Assembly: GCA_027065715.1 (NCBI GenBank)
Contig: JAMONO010000086.1
Location: forward strand, 1 to 34,850
Length of the DNA stretch: 34,850 nucleotides
From: Flavobacteriales bacterium
GTDB taxonomy: Bacteria; Bacteroidota; Bacteroidia; Flavobacteriales; Flavobacteriaceae
Reading direction: 5' to 3'
Below are positions 26,701 to 34,083 of the stretch, piece by piece. Made by a program: the position numbers and the translations under genes. Within the stretch, counting starts at the first letter, position 1, and the number at the start of each line of letters is the position of its first letter. The notes below the pieces were generated by a model. The model ran no database searches and had not been told where the DNA came from. It saw only the letters and a program-made list of their open reading frames with translations.

Positions 26701-27139
26701 CGGCAAACCATTCGGCATAAGAAGTTCCTGTTTCATATAAACGCAGGTGGTGTAGTTTGATATTTTCGGGTAAGTGCGGAGCAATACGTTTTGCCATATC
26801 TTGAATCATCATTTCGCCGGTAGGTTGAAAATCGACCGACAAAATATGATGACCGCGTTCTTTTAAAAAATCTCCTATTTCTTTATACGATGTATTTTTG
26901 TTTAAAACCAAAGCATGGTCGTAATCGTTGATAACGTGTTTTTTTACAATTTCTTTCAGGTCGCCAAAATCGATTACCATGCCGAATTTGACATGGGTCG
27001 AGTCGGTGATAGGTTCACCTATAACCGTTACTTCGAGGGTATAGCTGTGTCCGTGTACATTGCGACATTTGCCGTCATAACCGGATAGGGCGTGTCCGGT
27101 ATCGAAATGAAATATTTTGGTTAGTCTGATTTTTGCCAT
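26687..27139 (-). CDS. queD: 6-carboxytetrahydropterin synthase QueD-like
   Basis: 150 residues of the 6-pyruvoyl-tetrahydropterin synthase fold. In queuosine synthesis this enzyme turns dihydroneopterin triphosphate into carboxytetrahydropterin. Zinc ligands are H16 (HFDTGHAL), H29 and H31 (VHGHSY), and the catalytic cysteine is C25 (GKCRNVHGHSY). A conserved VIDFGDLK block and the YETGTSYAEW segment also match. No other queuosine gene is in the window, so QueD is by family. It follows the small membrane gene by 14 bp and overlaps lpxH. Confidence 0.92.
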   Translation of the reverse strand: MAKIRLTKIFHFDTGHALSGYDGKCRNVHGHSYTLEVTVIGEPITDSTHVKFGMVIDFGDLKEIVKKHVINDYDHALVLNKNTSYKEIGDFLKERGHHILSVDFQPTGEMMIQDMAKRIAPHLPENIKLHHLRLYETGTSYAEWFADDQN

Positions 27140-27153
27140 ACGTGAAGTGTTTT

Positions 27154-27321
27154 TTAATCGTTTTTTTCGTTAAATTCGTCATCGGTATCTTCATTTCCTT
27201 TGTAAGTTTTGGTAAAATACCAAATCATTAACATGGTTATGCCAAAACCGAGTATAACCGGCAAAAAGGCAGTTACCCAATAACCGATTTGATAGCCGAT
27301 GTCTTTTTCCGTTAAAAACAT
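27154..27321 (-). CDS. Small single-pass membrane protein at head of queD-lpxH operon
   Basis: A 55-residue ORF read directly from the sequence: MFLTEKDIGYQIGYWVTAF, then a hydrophobic stretch (about 14-37, ending MLMIWYF), then a basic turn KTYK and an acidic tail EDTDDEFNEKND. The ATG is 17 bp after a TATCTTTG -7 box and the stop is 14 bp before queD, so expression is likely. No family is recognised. The length, positive-inside pattern and C-terminal acid tail suggest an N-out single-pass inner-membrane protein. Confidence 0.7.
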   Translation of the reverse strand: MFLTEKDIGYQIGYWVTAFLPVILGFGITMLMIWYFTKTYKGNEDTDDEFNEKND

Positions 27322-27338
27322 ATAAATGTGCTTTTGTG

Positions 27339-27346
27339 CAAAGATA
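27339..27346 (-). promoter_or_regulatory. -7 promoter box TATCTTTG for queD-lpxH operon
   Basis: TAnnTTTG match on the minus strand, 17 bp before the small membrane ORF that leads the operon. Confidence 0.6.
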
Positions 27347-27366
27347 CGTGAAAATATGTGAAATGT

Positions 27367-27412
27367 AAAAAACCCGAAAAATCAATTATGAAATAATGAA
27401 GAACGGGGTTTT
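27367..27412 (-). terminator. Terminator after DUF6913 gene
   Basis: Stem AAAACC-CG against CGGGGTTTT with a long AT-rich loop. On the minus strand it ends in TTTTTT. It follows the 27438 stop. Confidence 0.6.
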
Positions 27413-27437
27413 GTGTCAGATTGAATGGAAATGAAAT

Positions 27438-27953
27438 TTACTTTAATAATCCAATGATAGTCAAATACTTATAAGTTTCGGAGGCGAAATTATCAATATC
27501 ACCTTTTTTGATATTTAGCATTAAATCGTAAAGTTCTTCGGGATGAAAGTATCCGACTCGATAATTGGCTTTTATGGCTAGGGAAAAATATTTTTCATAC
27601 AAATTACTCATACCGGTAAAGTCGAGTAATAGGTCGAAGTCTTTTTTTAAAAATTCTATTATTTCGGGACTTTTGATTTTGCCAAATGTCGAAAAAACAT
27701 CTTTGGAAGCAACAATACCGCGTAATTCGTTGTAGTGGTCGTTTTTGTTTTTAAAGGTAAAAATTTCAAATTGACTGCTTTTTAATCCGAGAGTTTTTTG
27801 GACTAACTTAAGATTTTCAAAGTTCAGATTGGAGGTAGGATTGTTTAAAACGGCAATTTTTTGAACCGGTTTTATTTGCACGTTTCGTTTTTCAAAAAGT
27901 TTTTGCAACTTTTTGGTTTTTTTTTGAATGTTATTTTCTTTCAGTTTAAACAA
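27438..27953 (-). CDS. DUF6913 family protein
   Basis: 171 residues, no signal peptide. The pattern PVQKIAVLNNPTSNLNFENL, then DVFSTFGKIKSPEIIEFLKKDFDLLLDFTG and YRVGYFHPE, fits DUF6913, a Bacteroidota family of unknown function. The basic N-terminus (KKTKKLQKLFEKRNVQIK) is helical. No ATG is available: the frame begins at TTG 27953. It is in the same frame as the DUF721 gene just upstream, 13 sense codons after that gene's TAA. The two are likely co-transcribed; a downstream terminator is at 27367. Confidence 0.7.
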   Translation of the reverse strand: MFKLKENNIQKKTKKLQKLFEKRNVQIKPVQKIAVLNNPTSNLNFENLKLVQKTLGLKSSQFEIFTFKNKNDHYNELRGIVASKDVFSTFGKIKSPEIIEFLKKDFDLLLDFTGMSNLYEKYFSLAIKANYRVGYFHPEELYDLMLNIKKGDIDNFASETYKYLTIIGLLK

Positions 27954-27992
27954 AGTTTTGTTGTTTTTTAGACAAGGTAAAAATACGGTTTT

Positions 27993-28286
27993 TTATTTGA
28001 AAACAATTTTTTTGATTAGTTTTTCTCCCAGTTTTTCGTTTAACAAATTGATAATCTTTTCTTTACCTCGATTTAATTCTTCACGCAACGCCGACGAAGT
28101 CAAATATATGTTAAGTTGTCCGTTCTGATAGGTGATATTTGAAGTATAATTGGCTATGGTTTCACTCATGATTTCGGCCCATAGTTTTTTTATTTGTGCT
28201 TTTTCGAGCCCTTTTTTCAGTTTTTTTTCTTTGCGTAGGGCTTCAATAACTTGTTTGATATGTCGGGTGTTTTTGCTAATGTCCAT
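27993..28286 (-). CDS. DUF721 (DciA-like) protein
   Basis: 97 residues of the DUF721 type: a helical start (HIKQVIEALRKEKKLKKGL), then KLWAEIMSETIANYTSNITY and a KH-like end with LNIYLTSSALREELNRGKEKII. In other bacteria DUF721 proteins of the DciA type load or recruit the replicative helicase DnaB. The Bacteroidota relatives are short, and here the gene is not next to dnaA or recF, so the helicase role is a family inference. It is followed in the same frame by DUF6913. Confidence 0.85.
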   Translation of the reverse strand: MDISKNTRHIKQVIEALRKEKKLKKGLEKAQIKKLWAEIMSETIANYTSNITYQNGQLNIYLTSSALREELNRGKEKIINLLNEKLGEKLIKKIVFK

Positions 28287-28413
28287 AAAAAATACTAAAA
28301 GGATTTAGTTGGTAAATCAAATTTGTGCTTAAAAGACTTTTCATTGTTCATAACGAATTATTATGTCAAAAAAATTGTTTTTTTGTTTTTTGGTTTGCTT
28401 TTCGAGACAAATT

Positions 28414-29367
28414 TTATTTTTGTTTTAAAACTCGCTGTACGGCATTGTATATACCTTCGGCATCTAAGCCGTATTTGTGCATCAATTCGTTACCTGTTCC
28501 CGATTCGCCAAACAGATCGTTTACCGCTACAAATTCTTGTGGAACAGGGTGTTGGTTGGCAAGTAATCCGGCTATGCTTTCGCCCATACCTCCCAAGCGA
28601 TTGTGTTCTTCGCAAGTAACTACGGCACCGGTTTTTTGAGCCGATTTTAAAACGGCTGTTTTGTCGAGGGGTTTAATGGTATGTATATTGATTAAATCGA
28701 CGCTGATACCTTCGTTTTCCAATTTTTGAGCGGCTTCTACGGCAGCCCAGACCAAGTGCCCTGTGGCAAAAATACTAACATCGGTTCCTTCGTTTAAGAC
28801 AACCGCTTTGCCTATTTCAAAAGTTTGATTTTCGGGGGTAAAGTTAGGCACTTTGGGTCTTCCGAAACGCAAGTAAACAGGACCATCGTATTGGGCAATA
28901 GCCAGTGTGGCGGCTTTGGTTTGATTGTAGTCACATGGATTGATTACAACCATGCCGGGTAGCATTTTCATCATACCCAAATCTTCGAGAGCTTGGTGCG
29001 TTGCTCCGTCTTCGCCTACGGTAAGTCCGGAGTGTGAGGCGCAAATTTTTACATTTTTTTCGCTGTATGCCACCGATTGTCGGATTTGGTCGTAAACTCT
29101 TCCCGAGATAAATTCGGCAAAAGTTGAAGCAAAAGGTATTTTGCCTTCCAAAGTAAAACCGGCAGCCATTCCTATCATATTAGCTTCTTGAATACCTGTG
29201 TTAAAAAAACGTTGGGGGTGTTGTTTGGCAAAATCGCCCATTTTAACCGAACCGGTTACATCGGCGGTTAGGGCTACGATATTTTCGTTTTGATTTCCTA
29301 ATATGGTCAGGGCATCACCGAAGCCCGAACGTGTATCTTTTTTTTCTTTATAGGTATATTTTTTCAT
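28414..29367 (-). CDS. Transketolase, C-terminal subunit
   Basis: 317 residues from ATG 29367 (MKKYTYKEKKDTRSGFGDAL), preferred over the earlier in-frame ATG because it lies just before the conserved fold. It carries the pyrimidine-binding transketolase domain with the catalytic glutamate E61 (GIQEANMIGMAAG), then the C-terminal domain (VVTCEEHNRLGGMG). It pairs with the thiamine-diphosphate half upstream (stop 93 bp before this start) to form a split transketolase of the pentose phosphate pathway. Confidence 0.92.
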   Translation of the reverse strand: MKKYTYKEKKDTRSGFGDALTILGNQNENIVALTADVTGSVKMGDFAKQHPQRFFNTGIQEANMIGMAAGFTLEGKIPFASTFAEFISGRVYDQIRQSVAYSEKNVKICASHSGLTVGEDGATHQALEDLGMMKMLPGMVVINPCDYNQTKAATLAIAQYDGPVYLRFGRPKVPNFTPENQTFEIGKAVVLNEGTDVSIFATGHLVWAAVEAAQKLENEGISVDLINIHTIKPLDKTAVLKSAQKTGAVVTCEEHNRLGGMGESIAGLLANQHPVPQEFVAVNDLFGESGTGNELMHKYGLDAEGIYNAVQRVLKQK

Positions 29368-29460
29368 AGTTTGTTGTTTTTGTTGTTGAAACACCAATTG
29401 GTTGTCTTTAATGTTTGTTTTATTGCCAAGACGTTTATGCGGATTGTTTTGTCTATAATA

Positions 29461-30306
29461 TTAGTAATCGCCCAATGTTTCGGGTAATTGTGTCAAGGCT
29501 TTTTGGAGTTGTTCGTCGTTAAGTGGTTTGCCGTGCCAACGGTAATCGCCTTGCATAAAATCTATCCCGTAACCCATTTGAGTGTGTAGCAAGACCGCTA
29601 TGGGTTTTCCTTTTGCGGTCAATGATTTGGCTTTTTTAAGTCCTTCTGTAACGGCTTGTAAATCGTTGCCTTGTTCTATATTGACGACAGTCCAATTAAA
29701 GGCTTCAAATTTGGCTTGCAAATTCCCCAAGCTCAACACTTCATCGACGGTTCCGTCAATTTGGGCGTTGTTGTAATCTATGGTTGCTATTAAATTATCC
29801 ACTTTTTTGGCACCGGCATATAATACGGCTTCCCAAATTTGACCTTCTTGCAATTCGCCGTCGCCGTGCAAAGTATAGACCAAGTGCGGGTCGTTGTTGA
29901 GTTTTTTGCCTTGTGCAACTCCCAGTGCCACAGATAAGCCTTGTCCCAATGAGCCGCTTGCTATTCTGACTCCGGGCAATCCGTCGTGAACGGAAGGGTG
30001 TCCTTGTAAACGACTTCCCAATTTTCTAAAAGAAGCCAATTCTTTTATGTCAAAATAACCTCGTCGTGCCAAAGTGCTGTAATAAACCGGAGTGATGTGT
30101 CCGTTGGAAAGCAAAAAAACATCTTCACCGGTGCTGTTTATTTTATAATTTTCGGGTTGTGCTTCGAGAATATTAAAAAATAAAGCGGTAAAAAACTCTA
30201 CGGTTCCCAATGAGCCGCCCGGATGCCCCGATTGCACACCGTGCACCATTCTAACAATGTCTCTTCGTATTTGTGCAGGCAGTTTGTTTATATCGTTGTT
30301 TGTCAT
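29461..30306 (-). CDS. Transketolase, N-terminal (thiamine diphosphate) subunit
   Basis: 281 residues covering only the pyrophosphate-binding half of transketolase: SGHPGGSLG at 26-34, and the thiamine diphosphate motif from GDG (148-150) to NN (179-180, DYNNAQIDG). Bacterial transketolase is usually a single chain of about 660 residues; here it is split over two genes in the order N-half, C-half, on one strand. Split forms are known in Bacteroidota and archaea. A -7 box precedes it at 30327. Confidence 0.93.
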   Translation of the reverse strand: MTNNDINKLPAQIRRDIVRMVHGVQSGHPGGSLGTVEFFTALFFNILEAQPENYKINSTGEDVFLLSNGHITPVYYSTLARRGYFDIKELASFRKLGSRLQGHPSVHDGLPGVRIASGSLGQGLSVALGVAQGKKLNNDPHLVYTLHGDGELQEGQIWEAVLYAGAKKVDNLIATIDYNNAQIDGTVDEVLSLGNLQAKFEAFNWTVVNIEQGNDLQAVTEGLKKAKSLTAKGKPIAVLLHTQMGYGIDFMQGDYRWHGKPLNDEQLQKALTQLPETLGDY

Positions 30307-30326
30307 GGTAATAATTTTTATGATTA

Positions 30327-30334
30327 CAAAATTA
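30327..30334 (-). promoter_or_regulatory. -7 promoter box TAATTTTG for transketolase genes
   Basis: TAnnTTTG match on the minus strand, 20 bp before the N-subunit ATG. Confidence 0.55.
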
Positions 30335-30501
30335 CATTAAATTTTACATATTTATATATGACGAAAGTGCATGTTTAGAGTTTTTTTGCAAAAACTAACT
30401 TTAAGTATAATTCGGGCTTTTTAAAAATTCTTTTAAATTTAACGTTTGTAAACAAAAATAATTTATATATTTACAAAAAAATAAAGTTTAAATAAATAAT
30501 T

Positions 30502-30885
30502 ATGAGACTTGTAATTTTTTCATTTTTATTTGTCATTTTGATTTCGGGCTGTAAAAAAGAGGATGAAAGGGAAGTATTACCGATAGAGGGAAAATGGAAT
30601 TTATTGAGTTTTTCCGTCGGTATGCATCAAGAAATTTACAATAAAGGTGAAATTGTATGGGAGTTTAACAAGTATGATGAATTGATTGTAACGATTAATA
30701 CTACATTGCCTTCCGATAGTGAATTGCCTGTTAAACAGAATGGTACTTATCCTTATGTTGCTTCCAAAGAAGTTATCAGTATTGGTGGTACACAATATGC
30801 CGTTAGCAGAGAAGCCGGGATTTTAAAACTCGACCACAATGCTGCGGCGGACGGCACTTTACTGGTTTTTGAATTGGCAGAATAA
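30502..30885 (+). CDS. Lipocalin-like lipoprotein
   Basis: 127 residues with a lipoprotein signal: a hydrophobic stretch and lipobox ISGC (cysteine 17), then KKEDERE, which suggests export to the outer membrane. After the lipid anchor the sequence EGKWNLLSFSVGMHQEIYN resembles the first strand of lipocalin-like domains in Bacteroidota, with further short strands to the end. Ligand and role are unknown. It stands alone with a strong terminator at 30905-30939. Confidence 0.7.
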   Translation: MRLVIFSFLFVILISGCKKEDEREVLPIEGKWNLLSFSVGMHQEIYNKGEIVWEFNKYDELIVTINTTLPSDSELPVKQNGTYPYVASKEVISIGGTQYAVSREAGILKLDHNAAADGTLLVFELAE

Positions 30886-30904
30886 TTTTTTTTGTATTGT
30901 TAGC

Positions 30905-30939
30905 AAAAAGCTCCGTTTATTGTATAACCGGGGCTTTTT
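30905..30939 (+). terminator. Terminator of lipoprotein gene
   Basis: An 11-bp stem AAAAAGCTCCG/CGGGGCTTTTT (one T-G pair) with a 13-base loop, followed by further T. It lies 20 bp after the stop. Confidence 0.88.
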
Positions 30940-31093
30940 TTGTTTTTGAATAAATGTGTTTTCGATTTGGGATTTTTTTAGAAGCTTGGTTTTAGCCTTT
31001 TTAGAGTGATTTATACAGTTTTGTGATGCAAAATAAATCTCCCTGTAAAAATTTCATTAAATTTATATTTTACACTCAAAAAAATAAATGTAA

Positions 31094-31948
31094 ATGAATT
31101 TTTGGAATATAGATGCAGAAATAAGTTTTTTCATAGAAGCATTAAAAAACTTTGCTTCGCCTGAACAATTATTTTATCATTTGAAAGACGGATATTTAGC
31201 TTATGTTCCCAAAGGAAAAAGTACTGAAAGACAAACTCTACAAAGTAGAAATTCGTTAATAGGACAATATACGGAAAAATGGAGTAAAGATTTCTTTAAA
31301 CCAATAGCCGAAAGTTTAGGTTTATTTGCCGTTAATGGTGTTGTTTGTCCAGAACTTGGATTAACTAACCGAAGTGATGCCGATCTTGCATTTTGCACAA
31401 CAAATAAAACAAAACAAAAAGCCGAAAATATTAAATTACTCTTTGAAATAAAAATGAGTATTGTAAATAATTACAAATATGATAGCGGTAAAATAGAGTA
31501 TATCGGTGATTACAAAACACATAAAGAAAATCCTTCATTACTTCGCTCTGATTCAATGTTAAAAGCAATCGAAAAATCAATAAATATCAGAGTTTCAGGA
31601 AAAGATTCAAGAAAAATTCCTATAATAATTCTTGGAAATAGCCCGATTACAAAAAGCTATAAACAAAAAGTCGATTTTTTGAAGCAAGCAGGAATTATTC
31701 AAGGTTTTATATCAGTATATCCAAACCCAACCGATAATTTTATTAAAAAAACAGCAAAAAACGGTTTTTAAACATTTGATAATTATGATAATTTAAAAAA
31801 GTTTATTACAGATTTGACTAAATCCGATTTAAACTTTTTTTCATCAATGTTGCCCAAGAAAAAATTAGGACAATTTATAACATTATCAGCACAAGAAAAA
31901 GATGATATTGCAAAGGCTGAAAGATTTTTAACTCTAATAAATCAATAA
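31094..31948 (+). pseudogene. Restriction-endonuclease-like gene with in-frame stop
   Basis: The frame begins MNFWNIDAEISFFIEALKNF and runs 225 codons to TAA 31769. It then continues in the same frame for 58 further sense codons (TFDNYDNLKKFITDLTKSDL onwards) to TAA 31946. This indicates a nonsense change, for example CAA to TAA. A PD-(D/E)xK-like core is visible: SDADLAF (D95, D97) and LLFEIKMS (E118, K120). With the methyltransferase start that follows 6 bp later, the gene reads as the nuclease of a type II restriction-modification pair, here probably inactive. The 225-residue product could still be made, and I recognise no exact family. Confidence 0.65.
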
Positions 31949-31954
31949 AAAATA

Positions 31955-32107
31955 ATGAGAAATACAATAATAACAGGAACAGGAACAGGCACTAAAACAA
32001 GTTCATTTGGAACAAATGGACGAATAAATCACGATTCAAGCAAATTTTATGATTCAAAATTATATAAAGAGTTTAACAATAATAAAAAAAATCCCGATGC
32101 ACGGTAA
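31955..32107 (+). pseudogene. Truncated DNA methyltransferase N-terminus
   Basis: A 50-codon frame starting MRNTIITGTGTG, then SSFGTNGRINHDSSKFYDSK. The segment GRxxHDSSKFYxSKLY is the kind of opening seen in some TSPPY-type amino-methyltransferases. Coding similarity stops at about codon 40, where the sequence runs into the tandem array at 32091; the last codons and the TAA come from the array. No catalytic motif remains. It starts 6 bp after the broken nuclease gene, so the pair looks like a dead restriction-modification unit cut at the tRNA-Gln locus. Confidence 0.55.
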
Positions 32108-32371
32108 CATCAGGATTTTATATAAACTGCCGGCCTACTAGGGCTTCCCGAAGTATTTCGGGATAAACTTCTCGCCCTAGAAAAAGTTTAAACAATAACA
32201 AAAATCCCGATGCACGGTAACATCAGGATTTTATATAAACTGCCGGCCTACTAGGGCTTCCCGAAGTATTTCGGGATAAACTTCTCGCCCTAGAAAAAGT
32301 TTAAACAATAACAAAAATCCCGATGCACGGTAACATCAGGATTTTATATAAACTGCTGGCCTACTAGGGCT
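32091..32371. repeat. 113-bp tandem array derived from tRNA-Gln tail
   Basis: Two identical 113-bp units (32091-32203, 32204-32316) and a 55-bp third part (32317-32371) that merges into the tRNA-Gln gene. On the minus strand each unit holds the tRNA 3' strand with its trailer and a terminator (stem AAAATCC-GATG/CATC-GGATTTT, e.g. 32088-32119). It also holds a hairpin CTAGGGC/GCCCTAG with an inner CCCGAA/TTCGGG (32138-32180). That outer stem extends the T-arm stem CTAGG/CCTAG of the tRNA; the T-loop is replaced by the inner hairpin. I see no repeat-spacer structure, so this is not CRISPR. Confidence 0.88.
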
Positions 32372-32428
32372 CGAACCTAGACTCTTCTGAACCAAAATCA
32401 GACGTGTTGCCAGTTACACCATAGGCCA
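32356..32428 (-). tRNA. tRNA-Gln (UUG)
   Basis: A 73-nt cloverleaf on the minus strand: acceptor TGGCCTA/TAGGCCA, anticodon stem TCTGA/TCAGA with loop TTTTGGT (anticodon TTG), T-arm CTAGG-TTCGAGC-CCTAG, discriminator G, CCA not encoded. A full promoter is at 32448-32477. A small hairpin ACCACTT/AAGTGGT (32431-32446) lies in the leader. Its 3' tail is repeated in the downstream tandem array. Confidence 0.95.
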
Positions 32429-32447
32429 ATACCACTTAAAAGTGGTG

Positions 32448-32477
32448 CAAATTTATAGCTTTTTTTTTAGTTGCCAA
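32448..32477 (-). promoter_or_regulatory. Full-consensus promoter of tRNA-Gln
   Basis: On the minus strand TTG (32477-32475), a 19-bp spacer and TAAATTTG (32455-32448), the same form as the rpmB promoter. Confidence 0.8.
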
Positions 32478-32519
32478 AAAAAATAATAAATTTTTTGTTT
32501 CTTTTTTTGGTTGCGCCTC

Positions 32520-32908
32520 AAGTTTAATAAAAATTACTGTTAGTTGATAGCGGCAATCTATTGTTAACCAAGATTTTATTGATGCAGAATTGTTCGTTAC
32601 TCCTTTCGGGATTAATTGCGCCATCAATTGAAGTTGGTTGATAGCTGTCAGATGACAGGTATTGGATACAGGTACTTAGGACAAATGTCATTACGAAGGA
32701 GTGCAACGACTGAGGAATCTTTTACCAAAGAGAAAAAGATTTCTCACTGCGTTCGAAATGACACTGTTTATTACGTAACGATTTGATTAACAATACGTTG
32801 TTATTGCGAGGTGCGAGACATGAGCGCCGTGGCAATCTTTGGTTTTCGGGTTGGTTTATTGATTTAGATTCTTCTCTTGGCTTCACTTTGCTCCGTTCAG
32901 AATAATAC
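32520..32908 (-). repeat. Intergenic mosaic repeat, copy C
   Basis: Reverse complement of 1-385 with few differences (nine over the 183 bases compared base by base). Differences cluster at the outer end near 32870-32908, where an indel lies inside the GAAGTGAAG-like module. It occupies the gap between tRNA-Gln and the HIT gene. The remaining stretch 32909-33063 shows no gene or clear structure. Confidence 0.85.
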
Positions 32909-33063
32909 ATTTCGATAGGCGTCGTTACTTGTTTCTATTGGCATCTACCAAAAAAAACTCCCGAAATATCAATTCATCATATCATCTCTCGAAGTATCGG
33001 AACATACAAATTATCTGCTAAGATAACAGTGGAGCCAATAAAAACAATTAATATATTCCGATT

Positions 33064-33459
33064 TTACAAAAGCGCCTTTTGTAGCTGTTTTTGTATTTGC
33101 TTAAATTGTTCGGGAGTAAACGACAACTTTTTGCCAAAATCCATATCACTCATATCCTGCAAAGGTATCAGGTGCACATGCACATGAGGCACTTCCAAAC
33201 CTACAACTGCCATACCTATTCGTTTAACATCTGGAAAAACTTTTTCTTGGGCTTTGGCTATCTTTCGGGCAAATTTCATCAAATCCAGATAAGCTTCTTC
33301 GGACAAATCAAAAAGTTTGTCCACTTCTTTTTTGGGAACGGCCAATACATGTCCTTTGGCATTGGGAAAAATATCCAAAAAAGCAATATGATTTTCGTCT
33401 TCGGCTATAATGTATGCCGGTATTTCACGATTGATAATTTTGGTAAAAATTGAAGCCAT
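33064..33459 (-). CDS. HIT family nucleotide-binding protein
   Basis: 131 residues from ATG 33459; an earlier in-frame start would lie next to the -7 box at 33487. The fold opens MASIFTKIINREIPAYIIAE with FLDIFPNAKGHVLAVPKKEV, and the histidine triad is HVHVHLIP at 92-99. HINT-type members hydrolyse aminoacyl- or phosphoramidate-linked nucleotides in the cytoplasm. Length and motif spacing are normal. It stands alone beside the mosaic repeat. Confidence 0.93.
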   Translation of the reverse strand: MASIFTKIINREIPAYIIAEDENHIAFLDIFPNAKGHVLAVPKKEVDKLFDLSEEAYLDLMKFARKIAKAQEKVFPDVKRIGMAVVGLEVPHVHVHLIPLQDMSDMDFGKKLSFTPEQFKQIQKQLQKALL

Positions 33460-33486
33460 ATTATTTTTTTTTAGGTATTTCACTAA

Positions 33487-33494
33487 CAAAGTTA
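33487..33494 (-). promoter_or_regulatory. -7 promoter box TAACTTTG
   Basis: TAnnTTTG match on the minus strand, 27 bp before the HIT ATG. It supports the shorter start. Confidence 0.55.
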
Positions 33495-33729
33495 AATATA
33501 AAATTCATATTTTTGTCATAATTAAAGGCAATTTTTTTGCAACAATTCTAAAAAATCCGATAATACTCGACCATTTAGACTTTATGTGTCATGGGTTGAA
33601 ACATGAATAAAAGTTATTACTTTGAAATAATTGGAAGTCGGATATTGAAACCAAGATACACAAATGTTCAAATCTTGTGATTATTATGAAATTTTAAAAC
33701 TATTTGAAACAAATAAAATTTAAAAATTC

Positions 33730-34083
33730 ATGTTACGAATATTTTTTCATCATCAGAAATTATTAGCATTTATTTTGTTGTTCACCTCAATACATATCAA
33801 GGCACAAAAAATTTTTTCGGTTCCTTACGAAAGTCAAGCCGACATAAAAGTATATGTCGTTCCGTATGAAAGTCAAGCTGACTTATTGGTTTACAAAGTC
33901 AAATACGAAAGTCAAGCCGGACAAAACAACGGCAAGTGGTTTTTTGTTTCTTATGAAAGCGAGGCTGACAAACGAATATATTTTGTCGATTATGAAAGTC
34001 AAGCCCAATTAAAAATTTATTTTGTCGATTATGAAAGTGAAGCCGGCTGGCGCGATAAGTCAAAAATACATTTGTTGTATTAG
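33730..34083 (+). CDS. DUF6150 repeat protein, secreted
   Basis: 117 residues: a signal peptide (about 1-25, ending IHIKAQ), then six copies of Y-E-S-Q/E-A at 33, 46, 59, 75, 88 and 101. The spacing is 13 residues, except one of 16 where GQNNGK is inserted. Each unit has the form V-x-Y-E-S-Q-A-D-x-x-V/I-Y, a short strand-turn that suggests a repetitive beta structure. The family, DUF6150, has no known function. The protein probably acts in the periplasm or outside the cell. It ends by overlapping the convergent exonuclease gene by four bases. Confidence 0.85.
   Translation: MLRIFFHHQKLLAFILLFTSIHIKAQKIFSVPYESQADIKVYVVPYESQADLLVYKVKYESQAGQNNGKWFFVSYESEADKRIYFVDYESQAQLKIYFVDYESEAGWRDKSKIHLLY

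Noticed and set aside
32091-32371. Possible CRISPR array
   Set aside because: Units are contiguous 113-bp repeats without unique spacers and derive from a tRNA tail; no cas gene is present.
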